NCBI GenBank assembly: GCA_034659475.1
Contig: JAYEHK010000107.1
Location: 1-43,058 of the forward strand
Length of the DNA stretch: 43,058 nt
Direction: 5' to 3'
Source of the DNA: JAYEHK01 sp034659475
Lineage (GTDB): Bacteria; Bacillota; Syntrophomonadia; Syntrophomonadales; Syntrophomonadaceae
Part shown: one piece after another, positions 34,328-41,909 of the stretch
Layout of the letters: every line of letters begins with the position of its first letter
Position numbering within the stretch: position 1 is the first letter of the stretch
The notes under the pieces: generated by a model
What the model saw: only the letters and a program-made list of their open reading frames with translations
What the model was told of the DNA's origin: nothing
The model's database searches: none
Translations under genes and position numbers: made by a program

Positions 34328-34433
34328 GGTGAGTCTCGGGGACTGGTCTGCTGACTCGTTTTAAGGAAAGCCATCATATTCCCCCACCAGCAATTGCAAA
34401 AATGAGTCTGCGGACCTGTCCCAGTGACTCGCC
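34328..34433. repeat. 106-bp element with 29-bp terminal inverted repeats, copy 2
   Basis: Same length and arms as the copy at 2689-2794: it begins GGTGAGTCTCGGGGACTGG and ends CCCAGTGACTCGCC. The spacer shares CAGCAATTGCAAAAATGAG with copy 1 while the rest has diverged, so arms and core are the conserved parts. Confidence 0.7.
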
Positions 34434-34591
34434 CTCACTCAGCACCTATTTTCATTGTTGGTTGTGGCCCGTGGCCATTGAGGATTCCACTGCGGAAAGT
34501 AATATGCATACAAAAGAATGATTTTGAATTTTTTTTAGTGCAGCCACATTAGTTCGCGTAACTTAAGAGTCTGCACGAAAGGAGACTTAAA

Positions 34592-35542
34592 GTGGAACAG
34601 GTGATTTATATTGCTGTGTTTGCTGCGGTTTATGCTGTAATGATTGCATGCTATAAAATACTAACTAGGCAGGATGCGGTTCGTGCACGTCTTCATGAAC
34701 TGAAGGAACCGGTTCAGGCGGCAGAGAAAAAATTAAATATTCGCAGTGTACTAAAAAGCAAACTTGCCAGTCTGTTTGCTGTGTTTACCAACCAGCCGTT
34801 TACTGAAAAAGTTCAAGCCGAGTTGATCAGTGCGGGAATTCCCTTAAGAAGTGAGGAGTTTATTCCTATTTGCCTGGTCTGCATTGTAGGATTCCCGCTG
34901 GTTATGTTTTTGATCAGTTCAAATCCCTGGATTCCTATTATGGTGGCAGTTATTTGCGTAATGTTACCTCGGATTTTCATCAATTACAAGAAAGAACATC
35001 GTCTTCAAGCGCTCAACCTGCAATTGGGGGATGCACTTGTGGTTATGGCGAATGCGCTTCGTTCAGGGTTTGGCTTTCAACAGGCGATGGACACCGTGCG
35101 AAAAGAATTACCCCCACCTATTTCATCAGAATTCACATGGACTCTGCGGGAAATGACTCTGGGATTCAGCCAGGAGGAAGCCTTAAAAAACATGAGTCAT
35201 AGAGTGAATAGTGAAGATCTTGACATGGTGATTACCGGAATCATTATTCAGCGGCAGGTCGGTGGCAACCTTGCTGAAATTCTTGAGAATATATCAGAAA
35301 CCATTCGGGAGAGAGCGCGTATCAAACGAGAAATCAAGATCCTTACGGCACAGGGAAGATTATCAGGATTGATTATTGGACTTCTTCCTGTTGGGCTTAT
35401 TGGTATTATGCTGGCCATCAATCCTGCTTATTTCACTGTAATGGTGACAGACCCCCGGGGGATGACAGTGCTGGTAGCTGCATTTATATTTGAAATCATA
35501 GGCGCGCTTATGATTCGAAAAATTATTGATATTCGCCTGTAG
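34592..35542 (+). CDS. tadB: Tad pilus inner-membrane platform protein TadB
   Basis: A 316-residue type II secretion F-domain protein. An N-terminal helix, a paired helix region near residues 95-130 and a C-terminal pair frame a cytoplasmic GspF domain (GDALVVMANALRSGFGFQQAMDTV, QRQVGGNLAEILENISETIRERARI). It forms the platform with TadC on which CpaF acts. The GTG at 34592 follows AAGGAG by 8 bases. It is separated from cpaF by the repeat island, so it may rely on read-through or a separate promoter. Confidence 0.93.
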   Translation: MEQVIYIAVFAAVYAVMIACYKILTRQDAVRARLHELKEPVQAAEKKLNIRSVLKSKLASLFAVFTNQPFTEKVQAELISAGIPLRSEEFIPICLVCIVGFPLVMFLISSNPWIPIMVAVICVMLPRIFINYKKEHRLQALNLQLGDALVVMANALRSGFGFQQAMDTVRKELPPPISSEFTWTLREMTLGFSQEEALKNMSHRVNSEDLDMVITGIIIQRQVGGNLAEILENISETIRERARIKREIKILTAQGRLSGLIIGLLPVGLIGIMLAINPAYFTVMVTDPRGMTVLVAAFIFEIIGALMIRKIIDIRL

Positions 35543-35562
35543 GTGTTTGGAAAGGAAGAATC

Positions 35563-36453
35563 ATGATGCAATTTCTTCTGATGGTGCTAATTGCAGGAAC
35601 GGTTATATATTTTATTATGGCGGTTTTTTATAGCTTGAATGCCAGTCGATTTCTGGTGGCAGAAAGATTGCATAACTATACCCGGGAAGAAGAAAACGCC
35701 TATCTTCCGCCTGAACTTGCCAAACCGTTTAAAGAACGAGTACTTGGTTCACTGGCTAAATTTTTGATGCGTACCTTTAGACGGATTATTCCGCAGCGAA
35801 AAAAAGATGCCTATGAAAAACGTTTAACGGCTGCGGGAAATCCACATGGGATGCATGCTGAGGAATACGTTGTTTTTAAATATTTTGTGTTATTTTTTAT
35901 GCTTATTCTTGGAATTGTTCTCTGGAACTTTCTTAGCTTTTTGGTTTTGACCATTGCTGGTTTTGTGATCCCTGATTTGTATCTGAAAACAAATGAAAAG
36001 AAACGAAAAGAGGCAATTCTTCAAAGCATGCCAGACATCCTGGATTTGCTGAGCGTTAGCGTAGAGGCGGGATTAAGTTTTGATTCAGCGCTGCAGAAGG
36101 TGGTTGAAAAATATGATGGGCCGCTTACCACCGAATTTGAAAAAGCGATACAAGAAATTAACATGGGTAAACCGCGCAGAGATGCTCTGCGAGACATGGG
36201 AGCACGGGTAGAGGTGGATGAAGTGACAACATTTTTAGGCTCAATCATACAGGCAGATCAGTTGGGGGTTAGTATTACCAATGTACTCAAGCTGCAGTCA
36301 CAACAGGTAAGAGCCAATCGGAGAATGCGCGCAGAGGAAAAAGCACAGAAGGCACCGATTAAGATTCTTATCCCACTGGTCATGTTCATTTTTCCAACTA
36401 TTTTGATTGTTCTTCTGGGACCGGCTGTGATAAGACTGATGGATACCCTGTAA
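35563..36453 (+). CDS. tadC: Tad pilus inner-membrane platform protein TadC
   Basis: A 296-residue GspF-domain protein paired with TadB. The domain reads DILDLLSVSVEAGLSFDSALQKV, GKPRRDALRDMGARV and LGVSITNVLKLQSQQVRANRRMRAEEKAQ, with membrane helices at the N-terminus, near residues 105-135 and at the C-terminus. The ATG at 35563 has AAGGAAG upstream. It starts 20 bases after tadB ends. Confidence 0.93.
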   Translation: MMQFLLMVLIAGTVIYFIMAVFYSLNASRFLVAERLHNYTREEENAYLPPELAKPFKERVLGSLAKFLMRTFRRIIPQRKKDAYEKRLTAAGNPHGMHAEEYVVFKYFVLFFMLILGIVLWNFLSFLVLTIAGFVIPDLYLKTNEKKRKEAILQSMPDILDLLSVSVEAGLSFDSALQKVVEKYDGPLTTEFEKAIQEINMGKPRRDALRDMGARVEVDEVTTFLGSIIQADQLGVSITNVLKLQSQQVRANRRMRAEEKAQKAPIKILIPLVMFIFPTILIVLLGPAVIRLMDTL

Positions 36454-36470
36454 ACAGGAGGGGATAGAGG

Positions 36471-36839
36471 ATGCACCAAATTATTGTGATCAATGAAGAA
36501 AACGATCAAATTCTCATGGAAAATGGGAAAATAGCCGATCATTTCCTATCCAGACTGAAAGGACTTCTGGGTGTCAAAACCGTTGGAGATGGAGAAGGAT
36601 TAATGATTCTTCCCTGTAATATGGTTCATACTATCGGAATGAAAACGGATATTGATGTCCTGTTTGTCTCGGATGAAGGGAAGGTTTTTCACGTGATTCA
36701 TTCCATGAAGCCTGGGAAAATGAGTCCCTGTATTAAGAACGCAAGCTATGTTATTGAATTGCCTGCAGGAAAAGTGAAACGGACAGGCACAATTGTTGGA
36801 CAGAAGCTTTCGGTTTATCACGTCAAAGAACAGGCATAA
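36471..36839 (+). CDS. DUF192 protein at the end of the tad operon
   Basis: A 122-residue DUF192 protein. Conserved features are RLKGLLG, GEGLMILPCNMVHTIGMKTDIDVLFV and IELPAGKV near the C-terminus. The function is unknown; members are often exported, but this one has no signal peptide. It lies 17 bases after tadC with its own GGAGGGG site and is therefore the last gene of the transcript, ending at a strong terminator. Confidence 0.88.
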   Translation: MHQIIVINEENDQILMENGKIADHFLSRLKGLLGVKTVGDGEGLMILPCNMVHTIGMKTDIDVLFVSDEGKVFHVIHSMKPGKMSPCIKNASYVIELPAGKVKRTGTIVGQKLSVYHVKEQA

Positions 36840-36876
36840 AAAAAGGCCAGCTTTATCCTTGTTAGCTGGCCTTTTT
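36840..36876. terminator. Bidirectional Rho-independent terminator
   Basis: AAAAAGGCCAGC (36840-36851) and GCTGGCCTTTTT (36865-36876) form a perfect 12-bp stem around a 13-base loop, with A and T tracts that serve both strands. It ends the tad operon and, on the minus strand, the dms operon. Confidence 0.93.
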
Positions 36877-36881
36877 GTTGC

Positions 36882-37004
36882 TTATGAAGCGCGATTCTTA
36901 TTCTTTTCGCTTTTTAATCGCTCATCTTTATTGAGTACCGTTTTGCGAAGCCGAAGTGATTTGGATTTTACTTCGCCTTCTTTGATAAATTCAAGGCATT
37001 TAAT
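36882..37004 (-). CDS. Possible small ORF or lost C-terminal tail of TorD
   Basis: Between the torD stop and the terminator is an open frame encoding CLEFIKEGEVKSKSLRL, then RKTVLNKDERLKSEKNKNRAS and a TAA at 36882-36884. The composition is that of a real, lysine-rich helical tail. There is no ATG, GTG or TTG; an ATT at 37002-37004 overlaps the torD stop. Removing two bases from the GTGT at the torD end would join the two frames as ...EELDVIKCLEF..., so a dinucleotide slip may have cut this tail from TorD. The product could also be an untranslated remnant. Confidence 0.35.
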   Translation of the reverse strand: MKCLEFIKEGEVKSKSLRLRKTVLNKDERLKSEKNKNRAS

Positions 37005-37708
37005 TACACATCAAGTTCTTCGAGAATTTCGCTAATGACGTCATAATCAAGCTGAAGATAATGTTTCAATATTTTGGCAAAACCAATGTAAAATGCAGTA
37101 TTGGCACTTTCATTTACATTGTCTGCGAACAACGGTACCCAATTAAGTAGATGTTGCTCTAAAAAGTTTTTCTGGTCCACAAGGATTTGTTTGCAAGTGT
37201 TGATATCTCGAGACAGTGCGCTATCGGCAGCCATGTGACTTAAACGGTACATAAAATCAAGTTCTAATCCCAAATGGTCGTCAGCTTCCTGCATATAATA
37301 GCGTGGCAGAAACCTGTATTTTAAATATGTTCTTCGTACTTGAAGAGTAGTTTCCTGAAACAACATACGGTCCTCGTCCAGATAGGCTGATTCCCAGGGT
37401 GGAGCTGGTAATTCATAGGGACCAATAAACATTCGAGTATAATCCCAGTGCAGTTTTTCAAACTCCGCATTACTCAGGACATCGAAACTTTTTAAGTAGT
37501 TGGATACATCCTCTACTCCTCTACGTAATTCCTCGCTTTCCTCATTGAGAGGAAGATTATGCAAGAAATCTTCGTTGTGAAGGGCTTTTATTAGTTCTCT
37601 AGATGGCTCTTCAACGAAAATTCGTCTCAGGAGATCGTAAGTGAACACCCGTTCTTCCAACAAAATCTGAACAGCTTCTGACCTGGTTATTTTTTCTGAT
37701 AAAGGCAT
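37004..37708 (-). CDS. dmsD: TorD/DmsD-family molybdoenzyme maturation chaperone
   Basis: A 234-residue, all-helical cytoplasmic chaperone that binds the Tat leader of the DmsA-type subunit and guards cofactor insertion. The family motif is ADDHLGLELDFMYRLS, and MFIGPYELPAPPWESAYL is the characteristic loop. The ATG at 37706-37708 has AAAGGAG 7 bases upstream. It is the last recognised gene of the operon dmsA-dmsB-dmsC-dmsD. Its 3' end may be altered by a 2-bp slip (see the small frame at 36882-37004). Confidence 0.88.
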   Translation of the reverse strand: MPLSEKITRSEAVQILLEERVFTYDLLRRIFVEEPSRELIKALHNEDFLHNLPLNEESEELRRGVEDVSNYLKSFDVLSNAEFEKLHWDYTRMFIGPYELPAPPWESAYLDEDRMLFQETTLQVRRTYLKYRFLPRYYMQEADDHLGLELDFMYRLSHMAADSALSRDINTCKQILVDQKNFLEQHLLNWVPLFADNVNESANTAFYIGFAKILKHYLQLDYDVISEILEELDV

Positions 37709-37751
37709 CGAATGGCTCCTTTCGTCTCGAAATTTTGAAGCGTGTAAGTTT

Positions 37752-38573
37752 TTACATCAGTCCAAAACCTAATGAAACACCAGCTGCATAAAACAGGTAA
37801 CGTCCTATTATCTGCCCTACAAGCAAAGATATTGCGGAAACATATATATAGTTTTGCCCCTGCTTGTCATCCATCTTCCAAAATATTAGTAAAAATATGC
37901 CGGCCAATACTAATAGCCATTGTATAGCCATGACCCCTTTATTTTGTGCTAAAAGGGCGATACTAGACTGAGCAGCAGCATTACCACTTCCAAGTTCTGT
38001 AAGGAAAACAGGCAGGAAGACAACCTGCAATAAAGCAACTGCCAGGACGGTCAAACAAATTCCGGTTAACCCTGTAGTTATTTCCTTACGTGAAATAAGT
38101 AGAAAAACTATGCCTCCCATAATAATGGTAGTGGCGTAAAAATCGATCATAGTATTCGAGCTTTGCCATGCAGGCATCATTGAGTTCATATAAATCTGAG
38201 CAATAGCAAAAACAGTGGCTATTCCAATGATACTAGTCAACCATGACCAAGTTTTAATAAAAGATTCACTTATATTTTCCATTCGGTTAACAAATAAGTC
38301 GATGAAAACCATACCTGTGAATAAACCAGTGAAAAAGATTTCTCTGCTTAACCAGGAGCTTCCCAGGTTGAAAATTGCAGCATATGCTCTAATTGGTACA
38401 CCCAGATGAGCCAAAGAAATAATCATACTAAGAACACTAAGAATGAACACCAGTACAGTATTTTTTTTGAAATCGCCAGATTTGTTCCTACTCTTTATGA
38501 GTGTAGACCATAGATAAATCCCAATAGCAGTTTGAAGCAAAAGGGTGAAAATAATTAACGGCCATTCTGTCAC
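37752..38573 (-). CDS. dmsC: DmsC-type membrane anchor subunit
   Basis: A 273-residue membrane protein with about eight helices, matching DmsC (HLGVPIRAYAAIFNLGSSWLSREIFFTG). It anchors the DmsAB catalytic dimer and oxidises menaquinol. The GTG at 38571-38573 follows GGAGG by 8 bases, 13 bases after dmsB ends. No heme-ligand pattern is evident, in line with the heme-free DmsC group. Confidence 0.9.
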   Translation of the reverse strand: MTEWPLIIFTLLLQTAIGIYLWSTLIKSRNKSGDFKKNTVLVFILSVLSMIISLAHLGVPIRAYAAIFNLGSSWLSREIFFTGLFTGMVFIDLFVNRMENISESFIKTWSWLTSIIGIATVFAIAQIYMNSMMPAWQSSNTMIDFYATTIIMGGIVFLLISRKEITTGLTGICLTVLAVALLQVVFLPVFLTELGSGNAAAQSSIALLAQNKGVMAIQWLLVLAGIFLLIFWKMDDKQGQNYIYVSAISLLVGQIIGRYLFYAAGVSLGFGLM

Positions 38574-38586
38574 AAGCTATACCTCC

Positions 38587-39132
38587 TTACTTTGCAATCA
38601 ATTTTGCTTTGATTAGAACAGAGGGGTTGGTGATGCTTGAACTTGGAAGTACAGATAAATCACTTGTGCCTCCATATTTAGCTTTTAATTTGTCAATATC
38701 ACCGAAATCGAGAGCCCTCGTCATACAAGCATCAACACACGCCGGGTTTAGCCCTTGATCGAGCAAATCCACGCACATATTACAATTACTTACTTTGCCA
38801 TTTTCTAAACGTTGTGGAAATCCGTAAGGACAAGACATGATGCAGTAGCCGCATCCAATGCATTTGTCCATGTCCTGCAACACAAGCCCGTCTTCTTCGC
38901 GTTTGTAGCGGCATCCTGTAGGACAGTTTTTTACACACTGCGGGTCAGCACAATGATTACATGTCATGGAAAGATGATACACCCATGGATTTGGGTATTT
39001 TCCTCCTTCAAAGGTTTTTACCATGCGAAAAAGAGTTCCAACGGGCAGTTCGTTTTTATCTTTACAGGCTATCTGACAGGTTCTGCAGCCTGTACATTTG
39101 GTCATATCAAAATAGAAACCTAATTGAGTCAT
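38587..39132 (-). CDS. dmsB: DmsB-type four-cluster ferredoxin subunit
   Basis: A 181-residue electron-transfer subunit. Sixteen cysteines in four groups bind four [4Fe-4S] clusters: CTGCRTCQIAC, CNHCADPQCVKNCP, CIGCGYCIMSCP and CNMCVDLLDQGLNPACVDAC. It passes electrons from the DmsC quinol site to the molybdopterin subunit. The start codon at 39132 is 15 bases after the dmsA stop. Confidence 0.94.
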   Translation of the reverse strand: MTQLGFYFDMTKCTGCRTCQIACKDKNELPVGTLFRMVKTFEGGKYPNPWVYHLSMTCNHCADPQCVKNCPTGCRYKREEDGLVLQDMDKCIGCGYCIMSCPYGFPQRLENGKVSNCNMCVDLLDQGLNPACVDACMTRALDFGDIDKLKAKYGGTSDLSVLPSSSITNPSVLIKAKLIAK

Positions 39133-39147
39133 GCTTTACACCCCTTT

Positions 39148-41727
39148 CTAAAATAGGATACGCTGCGGCCATTTGCAGTCTTCCTCTAAATGCTCACCGG
39201 TCCATTTTTCCACCTGTACATTGCAAGAATTCCAGGCAGAAAGTCCCTGACCTGTTGGAGGTGTGTTACATAGAATATTATCAGCTCCACCTTTATCTAT
39301 GTTCGTTTTTTCATCCATCTCAAGCCAGGAACCATGAGGTAAAGCGACTACGCCTGGCATGAGACGTTCGGTTACACAGGCATTACGTAAAGTTTTGCCG
39401 TGGCGACTAGTGAGCAATACCGTATCACCATCTTTGATATCGCGTTTATCAGCATCAGCTCTGCTTACAAATACTGGGTTAGGAAAAGCTTCTCGCAACC
39501 AAGGGATATTATCAAAGCTGGAGTGTGATCTTCTTGGGTAGTGTGGGGTATACATCTGAAGGGGAAAATCACCTTTTACCATGGCTTTTGCATCTTTAAA
39601 GGTATCTTCATAACCTTCAACTGCCGGATTGTATGTGGGTATGGGCCTGATTTCGCTCCAACCCTTTTCTTTCACCAAATCATAACGTGCTTTACAATAA
39701 ATTTCGAATTTGCCACTTTCGGTATTAAGCGGATGTCCGACCGGATCCTTGCGGAAGTCCTCGTAAGCTATAGATACATACTGATCTCCAGCTTTTCTTT
39801 GAATTTGATATAATCCTTTTTTTGCAAATTCGTTTATTGAAATCGTACCTTGCTGGGGTTGTCCTTTTACGCCCCATTCTTTGATATCTTTTTCAGTAAT
39901 CGTGCATAATGATTCATAATCAGAACAATCCTCTTTTATTAGCTTACTGCCAGCCAACTGGTTGAATACTTCTTGTTTTTCTGATATAGGATAGAGATCG
40001 TTCTCTTTGATTCCCAGCCTTTTGCCAAGTTCAATACACATCCAGCGTTCCGATTTTGTTTCAAACACCGGGTCAATTACTTGACTGGGGAAGATTAGAG
40101 ATTCACGGTTCACCCACCACGGGAACTGCGGCCTTTTTTCCCATTGGGTTGCTGCCGGGAGTACCACATCTGAATATCTGGCCTGTGTATTTAGCACAAA
40201 ATCCGTTGTACATACAAATTCAACGTTTTTGTGCACTTCAAGGCCTTTTGTCATTCCTTCATTACTTTGCAGGTGCTGTCCACCCCAGGCATAGAAAATG
40301 GCCTGGATATTAACATCTCGAACATCGTTATTCCCAGCAGTGTATTTTCCTTTAAGGATGGCATCCCATCTTTCGGCATCGTTAAGACCGACACTTATCG
40401 GATTATCTATCCATGGCCTTCCTGTTCCTCCAGGTTTTACGAGAGATGGACCGCCATTGCCGGCTCTGAAATGACAGCTAACACCGGTCATTCTTCCTGG
40501 TTGTCCTATATGCCCGGTCATAGCCCCTAAGGTCATAAACATCTGTGGCCAGGAGTCTGAATTGCTTACCCTGGCAGGAGCCCAGCCGGTAAGCAGTGCT
40601 GTCCGTTTAGTATTGGCAATTTCTCGAGCCAACCTCTGAATAATATTGGCTTCTATCCCACAGATTTCTGCAGCCCACTCTGCTGATTTGGGTACTCCGT
40701 CATAAGTTCCCAGTACATAATCTTTAAAGTTTTCCGTGGGATCGGCATCTGCGGGCATATGGTCTGCATCGAAACCAATGGTACAACGGTTCAGGAAATC
40801 CCAGTCAATTAAGGAATTTAACCGCGGGTTATCTTCAGTTATCAGGGTATGAGCCATACCCAGGAACATGGCATGATCAGTGTTTGGTCTGATTGGAACC
40901 CACTCATCAGCGAGAACCTGTGCAGTATCTGAATAGAACGGGTCAATGACTATGAATTTTGTTCCCGCTTCTTTTGCCTTCAGGTAGATGTTTGTCGGGA
41001 AACCCAGGGAAGTCCATGCAGGATTGGCACCAACCATCACAATTAGCTGGGAATTAAGTAAATCATAGCGGTCATTGATATTACTTTCATGATAACCGTC
41101 TTCCATACCGAATAAAGCACTGTTTTTCCAGCTACCGTAGGAACAGGTTCCCCATTGGTATGCATGCCCGCCGGCAGCACAAAGTAATTGATTAATGTCA
41201 TTTCCCCAGTCGATACACAAAATACTTTCATTGCTATAAGTACCCTTAATTCTTTTGATTTCAGAAGCTACAATGTCCAGGGCTTCATCCCAGGATATAC
41301 GTACCCATTCATCTTTGCCCCGCAGTTCCTTGTTGCCTCCACCGGGTTCCCAGTGTTTACGCTTCATGGGGTATTTTAAACGGTCCGCACCAAAGACCAG
41401 TTTGCGGCGGGAACGACCACGCACACAGCCCCTCTGCTGGAAATAATCCCAGCTGTCTGGATGACTATCATCAGTCTTTTGTCTTACAACAACACCGTCA
41501 ACCACCAGTGCTTTGTTAATACAACGACCACCGCAGTTTGACCAGCAGGGAGCAGTAACCCATTCACCCTCCTTATTGGCTATTTCATTGGCTACATCAC
41601 TTGATACTTGTGTTAGTTCGTTGCCGCAACCGCTGACTGTTAAAGTTGCTGCAGCAACTGCAGTTGTCTTAATAAAGGTTCTTCTTTTCATTGGGAAATT
41701 AAGAACCTTATCAACATAACCTGACAT
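39148..41727 (-). CDS. dmsA: DmsA-type molybdopterin oxidoreductase, catalytic subunit
   Basis: An 859-residue exported molybdoenzyme. A Tat leader with RRTFIK at 15-20 ends near a possible lipobox (VSGCG). One [4Fe-4S] site is C61-x3-C65-x3-C69-x31-C101. Cofactor motifs include YGSWKNSALFG, which probably contains the Mo-ligating Ser, VMVGANPAWT and IDPFYSDTA, with a C-terminal molydopterin-dinucleotide domain (GDTVLLTSRHGKT). DMSO, TMAO and related oxides are typical substrates for this family, but paralogues are diverse and the substrate is not fixed by sequence. The ATG at 41727 has AAGGAGG 7 bases upstream. First gene of the dms operon. Confidence 0.92.
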   Translation of the reverse strand: MSGYVDKVLNFPMKRRTFIKTTAVAAATLTVSGCGNELTQVSSDVANEIANKEGEWVTAPCWSNCGGRCINKALVVDGVVVRQKTDDSHPDSWDYFQQRGCVRGRSRRKLVFGADRLKYPMKRKHWEPGGGNKELRGKDEWVRISWDEALDIVASEIKRIKGTYSNESILCIDWGNDINQLLCAAGGHAYQWGTCSYGSWKNSALFGMEDGYHESNINDRYDLLNSQLIVMVGANPAWTSLGFPTNIYLKAKEAGTKFIVIDPFYSDTAQVLADEWVPIRPNTDHAMFLGMAHTLITEDNPRLNSLIDWDFLNRCTIGFDADHMPADADPTENFKDYVLGTYDGVPKSAEWAAEICGIEANIIQRLAREIANTKRTALLTGWAPARVSNSDSWPQMFMTLGAMTGHIGQPGRMTGVSCHFRAGNGGPSLVKPGGTGRPWIDNPISVGLNDAERWDAILKGKYTAGNNDVRDVNIQAIFYAWGGQHLQSNEGMTKGLEVHKNVEFVCTTDFVLNTQARYSDVVLPAATQWEKRPQFPWWVNRESLIFPSQVIDPVFETKSERWMCIELGKRLGIKENDLYPISEKQEVFNQLAGSKLIKEDCSDYESLCTITEKDIKEWGVKGQPQQGTISINEFAKKGLYQIQRKAGDQYVSIAYEDFRKDPVGHPLNTESGKFEIYCKARYDLVKEKGWSEIRPIPTYNPAVEGYEDTFKDAKAMVKGDFPLQMYTPHYPRRSHSSFDNIPWLREAFPNPVFVSRADADKRDIKDGDTVLLTSRHGKTLRNACVTERLMPGVVALPHGSWLEMDEKTNIDKGGADNILCNTPPTGQGLSAWNSCNVQVEKWTGEHLEEDCKWPQRILF

Positions 41728-41839
41728 AGTAAACCTCCTTATTTTTTCATTAAATGTTCATACTAAGCAACGTTTCGTAAAATGGCACGGTCACCACCTT
41801 TTTTGCTGGGGCTCAACAAAAAAATTCGAATAGTATGCT

Positions 41840-41849
41840 TTACTAGTAA
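41840..41849. promoter_or_regulatory. TTACTAGTAA palindrome upstream of dmsA
   Basis: A perfect 10-bp palindrome about 115 bases before the dmsA start. It could be an operator for a dimeric regulator such as a CRP/FNR-like protein, but it is short and AT-rich, so chance is possible. The rest of 41728-41909 shows no other feature. Confidence 0.2.
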
Positions 41850-41909
41850 CCAATCGATTAGTTTATATATTGTAAATCTGAAATTATATGTAGTACGAGA
41901 ACATAGTTT

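Larger units (their letters stand above)
33998..34591. repeat. Composite repeat island inside the tad operon
   Basis: The gap between cpaF and tadB holds no credible gene. In order it contains a GTGAGACAGGGGGACGTTT half-palindrome (33997), GGGGTCAGACCCC (34084-34096), a mini-hairpin array (34105-34258), a 106-bp inverted-repeat element (34328-34433), a TTTTCATTGTTGGTTGTGG motif (34448-34483), and a 20-bp match to an arm of the 5454-5780 palindrome. After 34510 only the tadB leader remains. Confidence 0.8.
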
